NCBI RefSeq assembly: GCF_000226095.1
Contig: NC_016475.1
Coordinates: 3,534,001 to 3,598,000 of the forward strand
Origin: Thermothelomyces thermophilus ATCC 42464
Lineage: Eukaryota; Ascomycota; Sordariomycetes; Sordariales; Chaetomiaceae
Length of the DNA: 64,000 bases
Reading direction: 5' to 3'
Part shown: piece after piece, positions 1 to 12,728 of the stretch
How the letters are laid out: every line of letters begins with the position of its first letter
Numbering within the stretch: the first letter of the stretch is position 1
Program-made: the position numbers and the translations under genes
The notes under the pieces: generated by a model
What the model saw: the letters and a program-made list of their open reading frames with translations, nothing else
Databases searched by the model: none
Told to the model about the DNA's origin: nothing

Positions 1-537
1 CAAGGGGAAGATTTCGGTTGCGCTCAGACCGCTGTCGGGGAGTGAAGGGAGAACAGGGGCCAGGGCCAAGTTGTGAGCCTCCTGCTCGGTGGGTGGCTGC
101 ATCCCATTCTACATCCTCGGACAACCGCGAATGGAAGGTCACTGTCAATCAAGGAGGCCTGGAGCTTTCCCAAGTGATCGTAGTATATCATTCATGGTGT
201 GCTCAATGACCCTCACTAATATGGCTGCCGTCTTTTTTTCCCATGGGCAGAGATCATGAAAGTATATGTACATACATTACAAGTGCAGTTCATGCACAGG
301 TTGCAGCTTCGACCGGGCCATCAAGGTTCTTCTCGCTGCCTATTCCCACAATAACATACTAGCCCTACAAGTAACAGGACGTCGTTGTCAGACCCGTGCA
401 CAGATAGTCCGGCCCGTAGATCAGAATGAACAAATATCCAGACATCCGTAAGCCCAACAGTCCTCCCTCTCACAAACTCTAGATGCTGTTCCTCCCCTCT
501 TTCCCCACCCCACCCCACCCCCCCCTTCATCATTGCT
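1..537. other. Intergenic, no gene seen
   Basis: Only short, composition-driven open frames occur here. A C-rich run lies near 500-528. The stretch probably holds the 3' UTR of the DNMT5-type gene, whose stop is at 538-540 on the minus strand, plus flanking spacer. Confidence 0.5.
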
Positions 538-3500
538 TCACAGATCCAACCACCAGGGCTTGCGCTCAAAGTTGTCAAAGAATTCCTGCACGGGCGGGCT
601 ATGTCTGCCGAGTGTGCGCAGCGTCTCCTCCTCGATCGTGCCGGGGACCATGAAGTGGTACACATGCACCTTCTTGGTCTGGCCGGTACGGATACACCGG
701 CCCTTGGCCTGTCGGACAGTCCTGACCTGGTGTTCTTCATCCTGGTGCACGTAAGGGCTGGCAAAGATTACACGAGTAGCAATCGTCAGATTACTCCCGG
801 CGCTCGTCTCGCTGTCCATGTCGAGCAGCAAGATCCGACCCGCCTTTCCGATCTTGAATGCCTCGAGTTTGCGGGCGATGTCGTCGTCCTTCGCGGCAGA
901 GAGGTCGAGGACCCGGAGGTCAGCCCTGTTAAACGCCGCCGCTAGCGAGCTGATCAGCCGGCGGTACTGGGCAAAGACGACGATATATTCGTCGGCCGGG
1001 AACTGCCTCACGAGCTCGACGACGTGGTCGGCCTTGTCACGAGGCCCAGCCTGAGACGGCGTCGGGATGTGGGAGCACCGGATCACCGGCCTCTTGCGAA
1101 TGAAGGCCGGGCAACCTCTGACGGGACAGTAGAATCCCGCAGTGGATCTGCATTCACAGCACAGGAGGTGTCCGCAAGCTACTACCAGAAACGATGCCGT
1201 CGCTGATGGCAGCAGATTCTGACAGCCGCAGCACGCGTGGGTTTGAATGACGCCGTCCTTGTCCAGAGCATTGGCCGCCTGGGAGTACCGGGGGATGAAC
1301 TTGGTTTCCAGCATGGTTGCCCTGAGGTCCTCGACAGTTTTGGCAAGGTGCACCATGGTGCGCTTCAACTCCTCGTTGACAGCCTCCGCCTGCTTACTGA
1401 CATCCTCCACGGTGCACATGGTCGCCGCCTCAAAGTCCCGATGCCTGTCTGGTGGGGCCCGGCCGTCGCGGTAGTTCTCACAGGTGGCGAGACCGGCCCT
1501 GTGCCGCCGGAGCTTTTCCTTGAGGTCCTCCGTGGCGGCATTCGGGGCAAACTTTACATTCACCTCCGTCAAAATCTCGACGAGAGAAGACCTGGAAGCT
1601 CCGGAGGCGCAGTCTTCGTCCACGTGGTCTGTCTCGGAGGCATCCAGCCTTGTCGTATTCAACTTCTCCACCCGGGCGCAACTGCGGACGAGGTGCCTGA
1701 TCTCGTCCCCAGTGAGACTATCGATGACGCGCTTGTCCACCTCGAAGAGCTCCCTTATATCTGGTGGAATAGACCGCCGAGCTTCCGGAGCTAGATGTGC
1801 CCCCGTCAGGGCTAGTACGGGGAAGCTCACACTGAAAGGAGCCGTACGGGGGTCGATCTTGTACTTCAGCCAGCAAAGGTCTTCAGCAAGCAGGCGGAGC
1901 TGGTCTTCGGTAAGTCTGTCTAGCGTGGACTCTGTGACAGCGAAGAAGTCCAGCCAGGTGTACAGTGCCTTGTCGATGTTGTAACCTTCCTTCCAGTCGC
2001 TGCAGAAGTGCGGTCGAAGGGACTGCATTATGTCTGAGGCAGAGTGGGGTGGGGCCCCTTGCGGCGGGATCTGTTGATGGGCAACAATAGAGGCTTCGCG
2101 CAGGAACACGTCAATGCCGCCAAACGGCTCCAGGCTTCCATCCCCGAGAAGAGCGTCGTTCATGTTACTGCACAAGGCTTCCACCCGCGCCAGGCTATCC
2201 TTGATCGACGTGCCTGGCTGAAGGGCCAACCCTTCTTCCGAGCCAGCCCTCGAGCCGAATACCCGTAGTATCCAGCGCCGGAGCCACATCATCTTGTCCC
2301 AAAGAAACTTCATCTGGCAACCAAGCCTAGCGCTTCGTTCCTCCAGGGCCTGGGTTAGGTCGTTGACCGAGCTCACATGCTTGCCGAGGCCGCAGGCAAG
2401 GAGGCCGAGGAGCATCTTAGCCGCGGCCGAACCGTCTTTGCCAAGCAGGTCGGCGCCCTTCAGGGCGACCTCGCGCCGGGCGTGCTCTGGGAGGGCGGTG
2501 TAGTCGAAATCTGCGTCGAGGACTTCCTGAGTGAGCAGATGGTATCGAACCGAATCCGGCTCCGTCATGTCAACGGGCACGACGTGTTCCTCGGACTCGA
2601 TATCCACCTCGGCGTCCAGAGCGTTGGCGCGAAAGTAGGCGGCCACAAACGTCTCGGCGTGGGCGTGGCGCTCTCGAGCCAGCGTGACCGACTTTACCGG
2701 TGAACAGAACTTATGGAACTGCTCGCTCTTCGACATGGGCGCGAGCTCCGGGCCCTTGGTGACCGCGGGGAGGCCGGGCGTAATTCGCGGCTCGGGCCTG
2801 GCGACGTGCACGCCAAAGGCGGCGGAGATCCTGCAAACCTGCTCCAGCGCGAAGAGCTTTGGAGTCCCCGAGAGCAGCCACTTAGTGTTGGCCACAGCAT
2901 GAGCAACAAACAGGCGGATGTTGTCGTCGTCGTCGTAGGAGCACTCGTCCCAGACAACCCTGGCGAAGCTGCAGTTGTGAAGGCAGGAGATGGCCCACGG
3001 ACCTCTCGCTTTCGAGTTCCTTTTAACCTTGGCAGCCTCGCTCGCCGCCGCTTCCACGGGGTCCGAACTGCTTCGCTTTTTGCCCGAGCCGGCATCGCGC
3101 TGCTCCGTGCACAGGGTAATGTCGCCCAGTCCCTCCTTGAAACCGACTGCGCCCAAGTCGTTTCCGGGGCCGCCTACGGTAGTGTCAAGTCCGGCGGCAT
3201 CGACTGTATCCCTCGCTTTCTTCTTGTAGTACTGGCGATCGATTTCGGGAACCTGTTTCATAACCAGGGCGTCAATCTCGGCCTTTCGCCTCCTCCTCAG
3301 TCCGGGCACGAGTTTCTCCTCGATCGTCTCCATGAGCTGGTCATACGGGATATTGGCGTCGCGGCCGGAAAGGTAGTATGCCGTAAGGACCCTGTAAGCG
3401 CGCAGCGCCTCGCGATACCAGGCCTCGAGGGTCCTCCCGGAGAGTCCCGCTGGGAAGCTGTCATCCGGACCCGAGACCGTTTCCAGCCGCTCTAGAAATG

Positions 3501-6500
3501 CCTTGCCAAAGACGGCACTGCTGACAATAATAAACTCGGCTTCCTGCAGTTGCTGCATCAAGCAATCTCCGTAGAACGCCGCTACCGTCTTGATCACGAG
3601 CACCTTGGGCCTGGTCAGACCGAGGAACTTTGCAGCTTCGCTCTCCCATTGGGCCGTGATGTGCTTGGGCACCACAACAAGAGTTGCCGAAAGGTGGCAG
3701 AAGAAAGACTTGACTTTTTGTTCCGGTGAGGGCAGGTTGTCCTGGAGCTGCCCAAACAGGCTGGAGAGTTCCTCAGACCAGACGGCGTCGACCTTGTCTG
3801 CGCGCTCGGCGACGGACTCAGTCGTGTCAAACTCGCGCATGTGGTCGCACACCGCTAGTGTGACCACCGTCTTCCCATAGCCCACCTCATGGGCGACAAC
3901 GCCGCCACGGGAGCAGTAAGGAAAGCGGTTGGTCCACTCGGCCTTGCCGAGAACGCGCAGGTTGAGCGGTGCGACCACTTCCTCCTCGACTTCGCGCTTA
4001 ACAAAGTCGAGGGGCACGCGCTCACGCTGCAGCATCCAGTTGACGGCTTCCCTCTGACTCGGCCTGAGCCGGTACTGCCCCGGGCCCATCTTCCGTGCCT
4101 TGGTCATAGTCCTCCGGAATCTCGGGGGATCGGCGTCGGGAAGCTCGAAATCGCGCGCGAGGTCGATGCCAGTCGTGTTCGCTGCGCTGCAGGGCCGGAC
4201 GGAGTCGATAAATGGGCCGAAGTCGGCAGTCGAGCCGGGTGTGTAATCGAGCGTCACCGTGAAGGACGTGACTGCGCCCGAGTCCACGGCCGTCCGACCA
4301 CGCGCTGCAGTGTGGTGCGCCTGCAACAAGTGCGCGAGGGCCCTCGAGGCGAGTGTCTTGGGCTGCAACAGGAGCCTCATGTCCAGGGTCAAGAAGCCGT
4401 TACTATCAGGTCGGATATGGGCGGCGACTGCCACCGCCCTAGGGAGGTCCTGGTAGTGCCGTTCGAAGGTCGCGGCTTCGTCGGGATCTTCAATGACGAC
4501 CTTTGTCGTCCTCGAACTGTCGTCACCCGTTGCCGGCAACTTCTTTCTACTAGGTCTCTCACTGGGTGCGTTTCCTTTGCTTCCCCCTCTCGCCTTCTTC
4601 TCCCGCGACACCTCTGAGGTCTTGACCCCGGCCCTCTTCGGGTCTTTCCTCGCGTAGACGGCGATCTTGGGCGGGGTCACGGAGCAAACCCGACAGCGGG
4701 CGACAGGGACCCATGACCCGTCGAGGTGCGGAGCCAACGCGAGAGATTCCGGCCGTCTCGACCAGCGGACCTCGCTCGAGGCGAAAGAGACCATCCGCAA
4801 GAACGTGTCTAACCCGGTTGGCGGGACGACGTAGAAACTAGTGTCCGACCGGGGCGTACCACACCTGGATGCCGACAGCGGGAATCCGCGGAAGGTGGCG
4901 GAAACGGCGGCAAGGACGGCCATCTGAGCGACAGGAGCTTGCCCGTCCGCGTGGCAAGGCGCCTGCTGAATAGCTTCGGCCGGACCCCAGTGAACCCGGA
5001 CGGGGTTGTAAGGTTCGGCGGTGCCGGAATCGGAGCATGTGGGCTCGGGAGGCCAGGACCAGTAGCCGGGCCAGAAGACGCTCATGGGCCTCTCCTGGGT
5101 CTGGTGATCAAGTTTCCAAGAGCGCGCAGGCCTGGCATGGAGTAAGACCGGGCGATACTCGTGGGGCTCCATCCTCCGCATCGTCTCAGTCCAGATAAAA
5201 TGGTCATCGTCCGGGTCGCGGAGCCTTGCCGACTCCCACATCAGGAAGACCCTGCCATCCGCGGTGACTGCGGGTTGCTTGACGTGCAGCCGACTGCCGG
5301 CGGTGCCGCACCCGGGATGGTGAGTGTATGTGCCGCACACCCTGGCCTCCACCAATCTCTTCCAGTGCTGCAGTGACGGGTCCGGCCCGAGATCGTGTCC
5401 GCCAGCAAATGACAGCCTGTCGAAGCGGAGCTGGCCGTCCTGGGCCTCGGCAAACCCGAGCTCCAAGTCGATACGGGTTGGAACCCATAGAGACCAGTGC
5501 GGAGCAGAGATGTCGCCAGAGAGGACCTGTCCCCGCGCGATAGGCTGGTCGAGGTCGAAGCACTCGGAGAGCTCCACGCGGCGGTGGTGCCAGGGCGCGA
5601 CGTAGATGTACCAACAGCAGGCCGAGTCAGCAGAGAAAACTAGCCGGGCGATGCTGTCGGCCTTCTTGTAGCATACGGTCACGGCCTCGGTGACCTTAAT
5701 CTCGTCCAGAAAGAACACAGCATCCTTCTTGTTAAGAATGTCGCGGACAACAGAGCGGTACAAGTCCCCCTTGACCGAGCCGAGGGCGGTGTGGACGACG
5801 GCTTCCGGCACGGGCAGCATGAGAGCGTTGGGCAGGACGTCGGCGAGCCGAACCTTGCCCTGTTCGGCGGAGTACCGAGAGCCCGTGACCACCCGGGCGA
5901 CGAAGCGATGCACCGGGTTTCCGCGACAGGCGGAGCAGGCTGTCGTGCCGCAATCAGCGCAGGCGAGCACCTCGGCGATCGGTGCGGGACAGGAGCACAG
6001 GCGCATCATCCTCTTCGCGATGCCGAGCAGCATTTGGGCGTCGAAGACGATGGAGCGGTTCCGGCCACGCTCCAGTGATTCGCCCGGTTCGGGAAACTCC
6101 AGGTACAGGCCGGGCTTCGGTCGTGCCGAGGGTACCTGGTCAAGAAGGCCCGTGGCCGCGTTTGTCTCAAGGACGGCGAGCAAGGCAGCGAGGGTGACGG
6201 CGCCGACCACGGTGACGGTCATGGCGTTGCCGGCCAGATCGCGCAGCTGCGCTTGGGATTCGGTGGAGACGACCAGGTCGTCGACGGGGAGGCCCTGCAG
6301 GGCGAGAGTCTCGAACCCCGTGATGGGGCGCATCAGGTCGGTCACTATGGGCATCCCAGAGGGCGTGATGCAGCCGACGACGCCGAGATGGCTCCTCACG
6401 CGAGCCCTGCCGCCGTTGACCAAGTCGTTGCGGTCGACGTTCTGGCTCACGTCGATCATGCAGGTCTTGTAGCCCAGATCGACGCTCTCGTTGCGCAGGG

Positions 6501-8206
6501 CGGCGAAGGCAATGTCCATGAAGTCGGCCACTCTGGCCACCTGGCCGTCCCAGAACTGCATCCAGGAATGTGAGGGGTACGCGGCGAAAATGTGTCGGCT
6601 GTTTCGCATGGCTTTGAGGCTGAAGGGATTGTCGTCCCGGCGTATGCCGTGCCTCTGGCGCACGTCGGCATGGCGGAGCGAGCAGAGAGCCCACTCGGCG
6701 TTGGGCGAGGACCTGTTCTTCATGTCGGCCCTGGCTTGGATGGTAGCCGGGTCGTCGGCCGGGCGGAGGAAGACCGAGACTGGTGCCGAGGCCGGCCGCT
6801 GGCAGCTGGGAATCCTCCGTTTCCATCCCCTGACAATCTCGCCGGCGTTCCTCGCGCCGATGCCGGCGGCATCGACGGCGACCAGATAGCCGCGCTGACG
6901 TGTCTGTGGCAAGTAGAAATCCTTGCTGTCGAGCCTGACAAAGTCGGCCACGTAGCAGATCTTGGGGAAGATCTGCTCCGTGTACATGTCCCACGGCGCG
7001 TTGTAGACGTTCTCCAAGATGACAAGTTTTGGTCGGATGACCGTGATGAGCTTAATGGCCGCGAAGAAAGTTCGTGCCGATTCGCCGCCCGACGACAGGA
7101 GAGCGAGCTCCCGGAGAGCCTCGTCGAGATCGTCAACAAACGTTTGATCGAGAAGGATGGGTGACTGGTTCCCCTCTCCGCCATCACCATCACCACAGCC
7201 ATCGACCTCCCCGCCCTCTGGTGCATCGCTGGTCGTCCGCTTTCCCGAGCCCTGTTTCTTGGTCGCTCGTCTCTTGCCCTCCTTCGGTTGTTGTTGTTTA
7301 AGATGGCGGTCCAGTGCCGGCACGCGCCCAGACGGCTTGTTCTGATTCATGTTTGAGTAATCGACACAAGAGCAACCGGCGAACAAGATGTCGACCTTCG
7401 AAGCTGGAATCTCGGCCTTGGAGCCACTGGCGGTGGTCCTGTGTTCATGTCAGCGCCCAGTCCGGTTGGCTCGCGCCCCATTGTGTGAGGTTGGATGGGC
7501 GAGCTTACGCCTTTCCTGTCAACGCTGTGCTCGCCAGCTCAACGACGTCGCGGAAGATAAGTGTGCCGGGAGGGAGGTTGCGCCGAATGAAGCCCTGCTT
7601 GAAGGGTTCAATCTCGCAGCTGAAGAGGTGCTGGAATTCAAACCCGGCACCAAAACCGTGAGTCACGAGAGCTTCCTGAATGAGGCTCAGAGCGAAAATC
7701 GGCGCGTCTGTACCGGAGCAGAGAGTCGCTACATTCAAGCGGACGGGTGATTCTTTCAGGCTAACAGGTTCGACCCTCGCAACCATGTCCTCGAACATCT
7801 CGCGAACATCGGAAACGGGAGGCAAGCTGCTGTCGAGTCCGGTTTTGACTCTCCTATCTGGCTTACCGGGTGCGTCGCCGGCCACATGGTCGACATCCGC
7901 GGCGCCGTGAGCATGGAAGCCGCCCAACTTCTCGTCGCTGTGCGACGAACCGGTGTTACTGTCAGTAGTGCCGAAGGCAGCGAGCAAACTTGGGCCAGAT
8001 GCTTTCCGCCTCTTGGTGGAATGAGCAAGATGTTCTCCGTTACAACTATTGAGGTCGGGTTCATTGTCGTCGGTAGCATCGCTCGCGACGCGCTTGCGGT
8101 TCCCAGCAGCGGCGGGTGCGGCGAGCTGCTGCCTGGAGGGAAACGAAGCATGAGTGCCGAGCCCATCGGCCACATGACCGGAAACTCCTCCCTTCTTGGG
8201 AGGCAT
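538..8206 (-). CDS. DNMT5: DNMT5-type C5 DNA methyltransferase / RING / SNF2 ATPase fusion
   Basis: Two exons, complement(7509..8206) and complement(538..7438), flank a 70-nt intron (GTAAGC donor, CTGAC branch, ACAG acceptor) whose removal gives 2,532 residues. N-terminal methyltransferase motifs: I (VATLCSGTD, ~159-167), IV (AGCSCVDYS, ~253-261, likely catalytic C257), VI (ENV, ~375), VIII (QTRQRGY, ~411), then LQGLP and GNAM (~613 and ~636). A Cys-rich patch lies at ~705-735. SNF2 ATPase: Walker A HEVGYGKT (~1417), DECS box (~1729), a RING (~2300-2350) inserted before the C-terminal helicase lobe, and RCIRTGQ motif VI (~2482). This order matches DNMT5, an ATP-dependent CG maintenance methyltransferase described in Cryptococcus. 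Differences: motif IV has Ser-Cys instead of Pro-Cys, a charged low-complexity insert (~265-325) follows it, and I see no chromodomain in the first ~150 residues. Start context is AACATGC. Family assignment is firm; activity is inferred. Confidence 0.93.
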
Positions 8207-9755
8207 GTTCCTGACTGGCGTCAGTTGAGTTGTTCGGTCGACCGACAGGCCAGCAGCAGTTCTCTACCTGATGACCCGTCGGCGAGAAAGCTCTCTCTGC
8301 CACGGAAGCTTATGGAAGGCCCTTTAACGCCGACCGATTGTTCTGGCCAGAACAAAGCAGGAAGAAAAAAGAAAAAAAAAAAGAAACGAAAAGTAGAAAG
8401 AGAGAGAACGGCCAACTGGCAGAGCAAAGACAGGTGCCCGAGATTGCGGATAATGGCCAAAGGTGGTGCGAACTTGTTGGAGTTTTGTAGCACATCTGTG
8501 GTGTTTTCTGGGTGGTGGAAGAGAATTTTTGAAAACAACGCGCGTCGGAAAGACCGTGGGCAAAATTCACAGGCAGCGAAAGCGAAGAGAACGGGCAGAA
8601 TAGACCCCGGGGCGAAGAACGCGGGCAGAATAGGTCGGGTCAGCATGTTCTTCGTGTTCATGTCCGGGTACTAAGCGGGTCTCTGACGCCGGAACCTTCT
8701 ACAACGGAGGGGAGCGGCAAGATACTCTGCTGAGAAAGCCTCTGGCTGGAAGATGTGGTGCGAGAACCAGAACTCAGACAGTAGAAAGGCAGCCGAGGTG
8801 CGTGCTTGAGGCGGTAGTATGAGCCCATGGTCGCCCAGCTAGTGTCGCCGGAGAATGAACGCGATCTGAGTAGCGGAAGGTGTGCCTGCTTGACGGTGAG
8901 GGGTGGCCTGAGGTCAAAAGACAAAAACAAAAGCATGTTAAATACCGCCATTATTGTCACCGACCGGATCTTTAAGGCCACGAAGTTCATGTTGTATCAC
9001 TGATGTTCCTGCGGCGTGCCAGCTCAAAACAGTTCTCCTTGCGTGCCACTTCCTGCTTCTCTTGGCTCGACGTAACTGACCTTGAGCCATTTCAGGCTAA
9101 GGATTCCTACGTTGACCATGGAAGAACGGCGATGCGCGTCAAAACAAGAAGACCTATGCAGGACGGGAGCAGTCAGCTTAGCCCAATGTTGGGGTTGGCC
9201 TTTTGACTTCTCGTGGCTTTGAGGCGCCCCTCAAGAAAGACTACGGCCATGCGAGGCTGGGGTGATGAGGTCAGCCCTCGTCGCAACCAGACAGCCATCG
9301 AGGCCATAGATCGCCATGGCCCAACGTGGCTCAAAGAGAAGGAACGAAACCACAGGAAACAAATATTGCTTGGTGGAAGCGCCCCGGTGTCTTGGGCGCC
9401 GGCGCAGCCGCCAAGACTTCCGCAAGATTTGTGGCTGGGGTGCGTTCCGGTGGCTTGCACCGTGGGGATGCTCCTGTGGCTAGCCGCCTGAACCCATTCG
9501 CTGACTGCCAGTATACAGTCGCGTGCTCAAAACACGAGAACTGGGATCACTTTGGTGTATGTCAGCGTCTCTCCCAGCGGAGTAGATCGGGATCTGCAAA
9601 GGAGAAAAAGAACGCCGGCAGGACGACGAATATCCTTCGCCGGATTCGGTCGGGTTGCCGAGATCGGGAGAACTACGGATTACAAACCGACGAGTCTCAT
9701 CACCAGGGGATTTAAACGGGTCAAGACAAACCTCAAGCTTTGAGAACGAAACGAG
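8207..9755. promoter_or_regulatory. Divergent promoter region between DNMT5-type and 2H-phosphodiesterase genes
   Basis: About 1.5 kb separates two divergently transcribed start codons. A purine tract at ~8360-8400 is a T/C-rich tract on the minus strand, about 155 nt upstream of the DNMT5-type start, and resembles the pyrimidine-rich leaders common in fungal promoters. The open frames here show no recognisable domain. Confidence 0.45.
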
Positions 9756-11142
9756 ATGGCGGCGGCGCCGGCTGGTGACTCGCATCCGGCAGACGCCGGA
9801 AACAAGTTTGAGGATCTTTCGGGGATCCAGGCCAAGCCGGGTGAGAACCCGTACAGCGCTCTCATCGACGCATGCCATGGCTCTCCGGTAAGCTACTATT
9901 AGTTGCCCCTTGGTTGCCGGAATGGAGGGTGAACAGCAGGGAGGATCCGTAACACCTCCGTGGTAGCAGAAGCAAGCGTGCCTCGTGGGTGCCATCGAGT
10001 TGCAAGATTGGCTTGGCTGGGATGCATGTTTACAACCCCAAGCCCAAAACCAAGGCGTTCGGTAGCTGCCGGCAAGCGACCTGTGTCGGCGTCACCGTCA
10101 TGGTCCGCCATGCGAGCCATGCCTTTCAAAACAAAGCAGCCGTAGCAGCAGCAGCAATGGGAGCGGGTGTGTGGCGGTTTGGGTAAGCTCGAATGCTGAT
10201 AAGTAACCCAATCTAGGCCAAGATTCAGGCCCTTTACGCCACCCATCGTACGACGAGAAACGCCCAGCAGCGGGAGAAGTTTCTGTGCCCCGAGTTCAGC
10301 GGGTTGGACATTGACCCCGTCCTCTTGCGGCTGGAAAAACCCGAGATTGAGCCCGGGTTCAGAGATCCCCGCCATTGCCTCGTCTTCTGGGCGAGGCCGC
10401 CGAACCACATTGTGAAGCTGGCATGTCACCTGCAGTCGCTGCTGCAAAAAGCGGCGCCAAGTAAGAATCCTACCATGTTCAAATCTCCCGTCCGAACGGG
10501 CAGTGACCGATATCTTGGCAATCAGATCTCTGGCTCATGCCACCCCACCGAATGCACTTGACTACCCTCGAGATCGCCCACTCGCGAACGGCCCGGGAGA
10601 TTGCCGACTTGGTGGCATTGATGCGGCCGGTGATTCCAGCTCTGACTGGCATGACGATGCAGCGCCGCTCGCGGCTTGTGAAGCCCATGATCTCCTACGA
10701 CCTCTCTGCCGTGGCAGTCTCCTTCCTGCCGGCTTCGGGGGAGGAGGTGGTGTCACCACCGTCGGACGACATCGTGGAACTTGACGGTCCCAAAGACGAC
10801 ACGACAAGGGGGGATCACTACACCTACCACCATCTGCGGCGAGACGCATTCGTCTTGGCCTCGGAAACCGTCCCGATCAGCTCGCGATATGTCGTCCCCA
10901 GCGCACACATCACCCTGGGCCGCTACCTCACCCAGGACGACCATGAGACGCCCGAGCAGCGGGAGCGGTGGGTTCGCACTATCGATGACATCAACAAGTG
11001 GCTTGAGAATGAGGTTTGGGACGTCAAGGACGGAGAGTTCCTCGGCGAGTGGATCGTCGGCCAGGAACGTGGTCTCGAGGCTCGATGCGGGACGGTGTGG
11101 TATGGTGGTGGGCGCACCCTCCTGATGGGAGAAGGCTTCTGA
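9756..11142 (+). CDS. 2H-superfamily phosphodiesterase / RNA-ligase-like protein
   Basis: Three exons, 9756..9887, 10217..10460 and 10526..11142, give 330 residues. Introns are 329 nt (GTAAGC...CTAG) and 65 nt (GTAAGA...TCAG), and the phases agree. The second splice restores a run reading LWLMPPHRMHLTTLEIAHS, in which HLT is the first H-x-T motif; the second is AHITLG near the C-terminus. Two H-x-[ST] motifs define the 2H superfamily of cyclic phosphodiesterases and RNA-ligase-like proteins, acting on 2',3'-cyclic phosphate or related ends. The exact substrate cannot be inferred. No signal peptide or membrane segment is seen. The gene is divergent from the DNMT5-type gene, with no evident functional link. 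Confidence 0.82.
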
Positions 11143-12728
11143 ATCAAGGGTTGAGGACTGAGAAGGCTAGCACGTACTCCTTGTGTGGAGTGCTTCGTGA
11201 GTAAACCCCTCGAAGAGGGACCTTCGAGTTGTCTTCTTGAACAGAAGAGTTAAATAATGGGTTAGGGTTGTGTGCAACATTCCAGCATGCATGCTTTTCA
11301 ACTGGTCAGATCAATTGCGAAATAACTTCGAAGTATTTTTTTTGTAGGCGACTCGTCAATTGCTCACGGAGACTTCCGTCCAAAGAAGTGACAGGGATGA
11401 GCAGCCAACCCCTGCAAAGCTGTTGAGCAGCGAAGGGCAAGACCCCTCGCTTCTTGACATGACAAGGTGCTTTCGGCTGTTGGGCGCGGCGTTGCAGGAA
11501 GATGCGGGGCCAAATGCCGTGTAACCTGATCGGAACTGATACCAAACCATCTCCTCTCCTACGCCAGTTACTGGTGTGTAGTGATGTGTGCAGTCAGGAA
11601 AGTACTGATCTCATTCTCCATTTTCCGCCATATGGCCACGCATCTCCGCGCAGCTCTCCCGGGTCTGCTGCCCTCGAAGAGCTACTTAGGATCGGCCCCA
11701 GAAAGATGGCGACGCCCACACTAGTGTGCGGACGTAATTGACTGGGAAGGAATGTGCGTGCACGTACGCGCACTAACTTACGGGTAAGGTGGGCCCCGGG
11801 CAAGCAGTTCTCGGTCCCTCGCCGCCGCGCCGCCCGAGCTGGGGTAGGTTCGTTACTTTAGCACCGCAACCAAGGCACCTCGCTAATTAATAATAATAAT
11901 CCCGTACGGAGTACACTGCACACTTACATAACTAATACTTGTTCGTCTCGTTGCTTGTTGGTCAGCGCCCTGCAGCGCCTGGCAGCTGGTTGCTGCGATC
12001 TCCCGGACGATCTGTTGGCGGTCTTCCCGGCTTTTGCCCTCTCGCTCGTCTGGCTCCAATTTCGCTTTTGCGTCCGCGGGCTATCCCACCCTCGTCGATC
12101 CCCCAGGCTGGATCGGCGCCGCTCGGCATCGGAAAACCCATTGCTCATCTGGCTCCCCTGGGACGCCGCCGTATGATGCAGAACTCCGACTTCTCCCCGC
12201 CCCGCAACGCTGCCCACGACGCCGACCAAGGGACGAAGTCGTAGTACGAAGGACTTCGTTAGCAGCATCTGCCACGCCCGCGACTCTTCTCGAACTTCAC
12301 TGGTCGCAAAGCTACAACGAACACCCGGCTTTTTTGTCTGGCGCCTTTCGACGCCCACCTTTTACCCTAGCGCCGCATAACTGATAGCACACTCATCGTC
12401 GCGTTCTCGACTGCTCGACTCCGCGCACCGACCCATTGTTCGCTGTCTGTTAATCTGTCACCCACCCGTCTTCCGCTTGCTATGGTTGCCCAGCGGTGGC
12501 TGTGTGGGATTTTGGACAATCGAGTGGGATCGTGAACCGTGGCCAAGCGGGTTTGACCACCCGAAAGGAGCGACGAGACAGAGCTCGCGGATACGGCAGC
12601 GCGCATATGTGCCGTCTTGTGGCCTCCATCCCCTCTACGGGTCATTGTCCCTCTACTGGCCGCCGCCGCAGTCCTGCCATCTGCGCATGCCTGGAGAACG
12701 AAGGCTGACGAGTCCGCTCCCCGTCGCC
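11143..12728. other. Intergenic spacer and RasGAP leader
   Basis: No supported gene. It includes an A/T tract with TAA repeats (11885-11900), one copy of TACGGAGTA (11905-11913), and a long GC-rich leader before the RasGAP. That leader contains several out-of-frame ATGs, which may act as upstream ORFs if transcription starts near 12.0 kb. Confidence 0.4.
11905..11913 (+). repeat. Recurrent 9-mer TACGGAGTA
   Basis: Exact copy, extended to GTACGGAGTAC. It is one of seven copies in the window on either strand (also 18808, 33022, 40510, 52328, 53516, 61074), all outside coding sequence. Confidence 0.7.
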
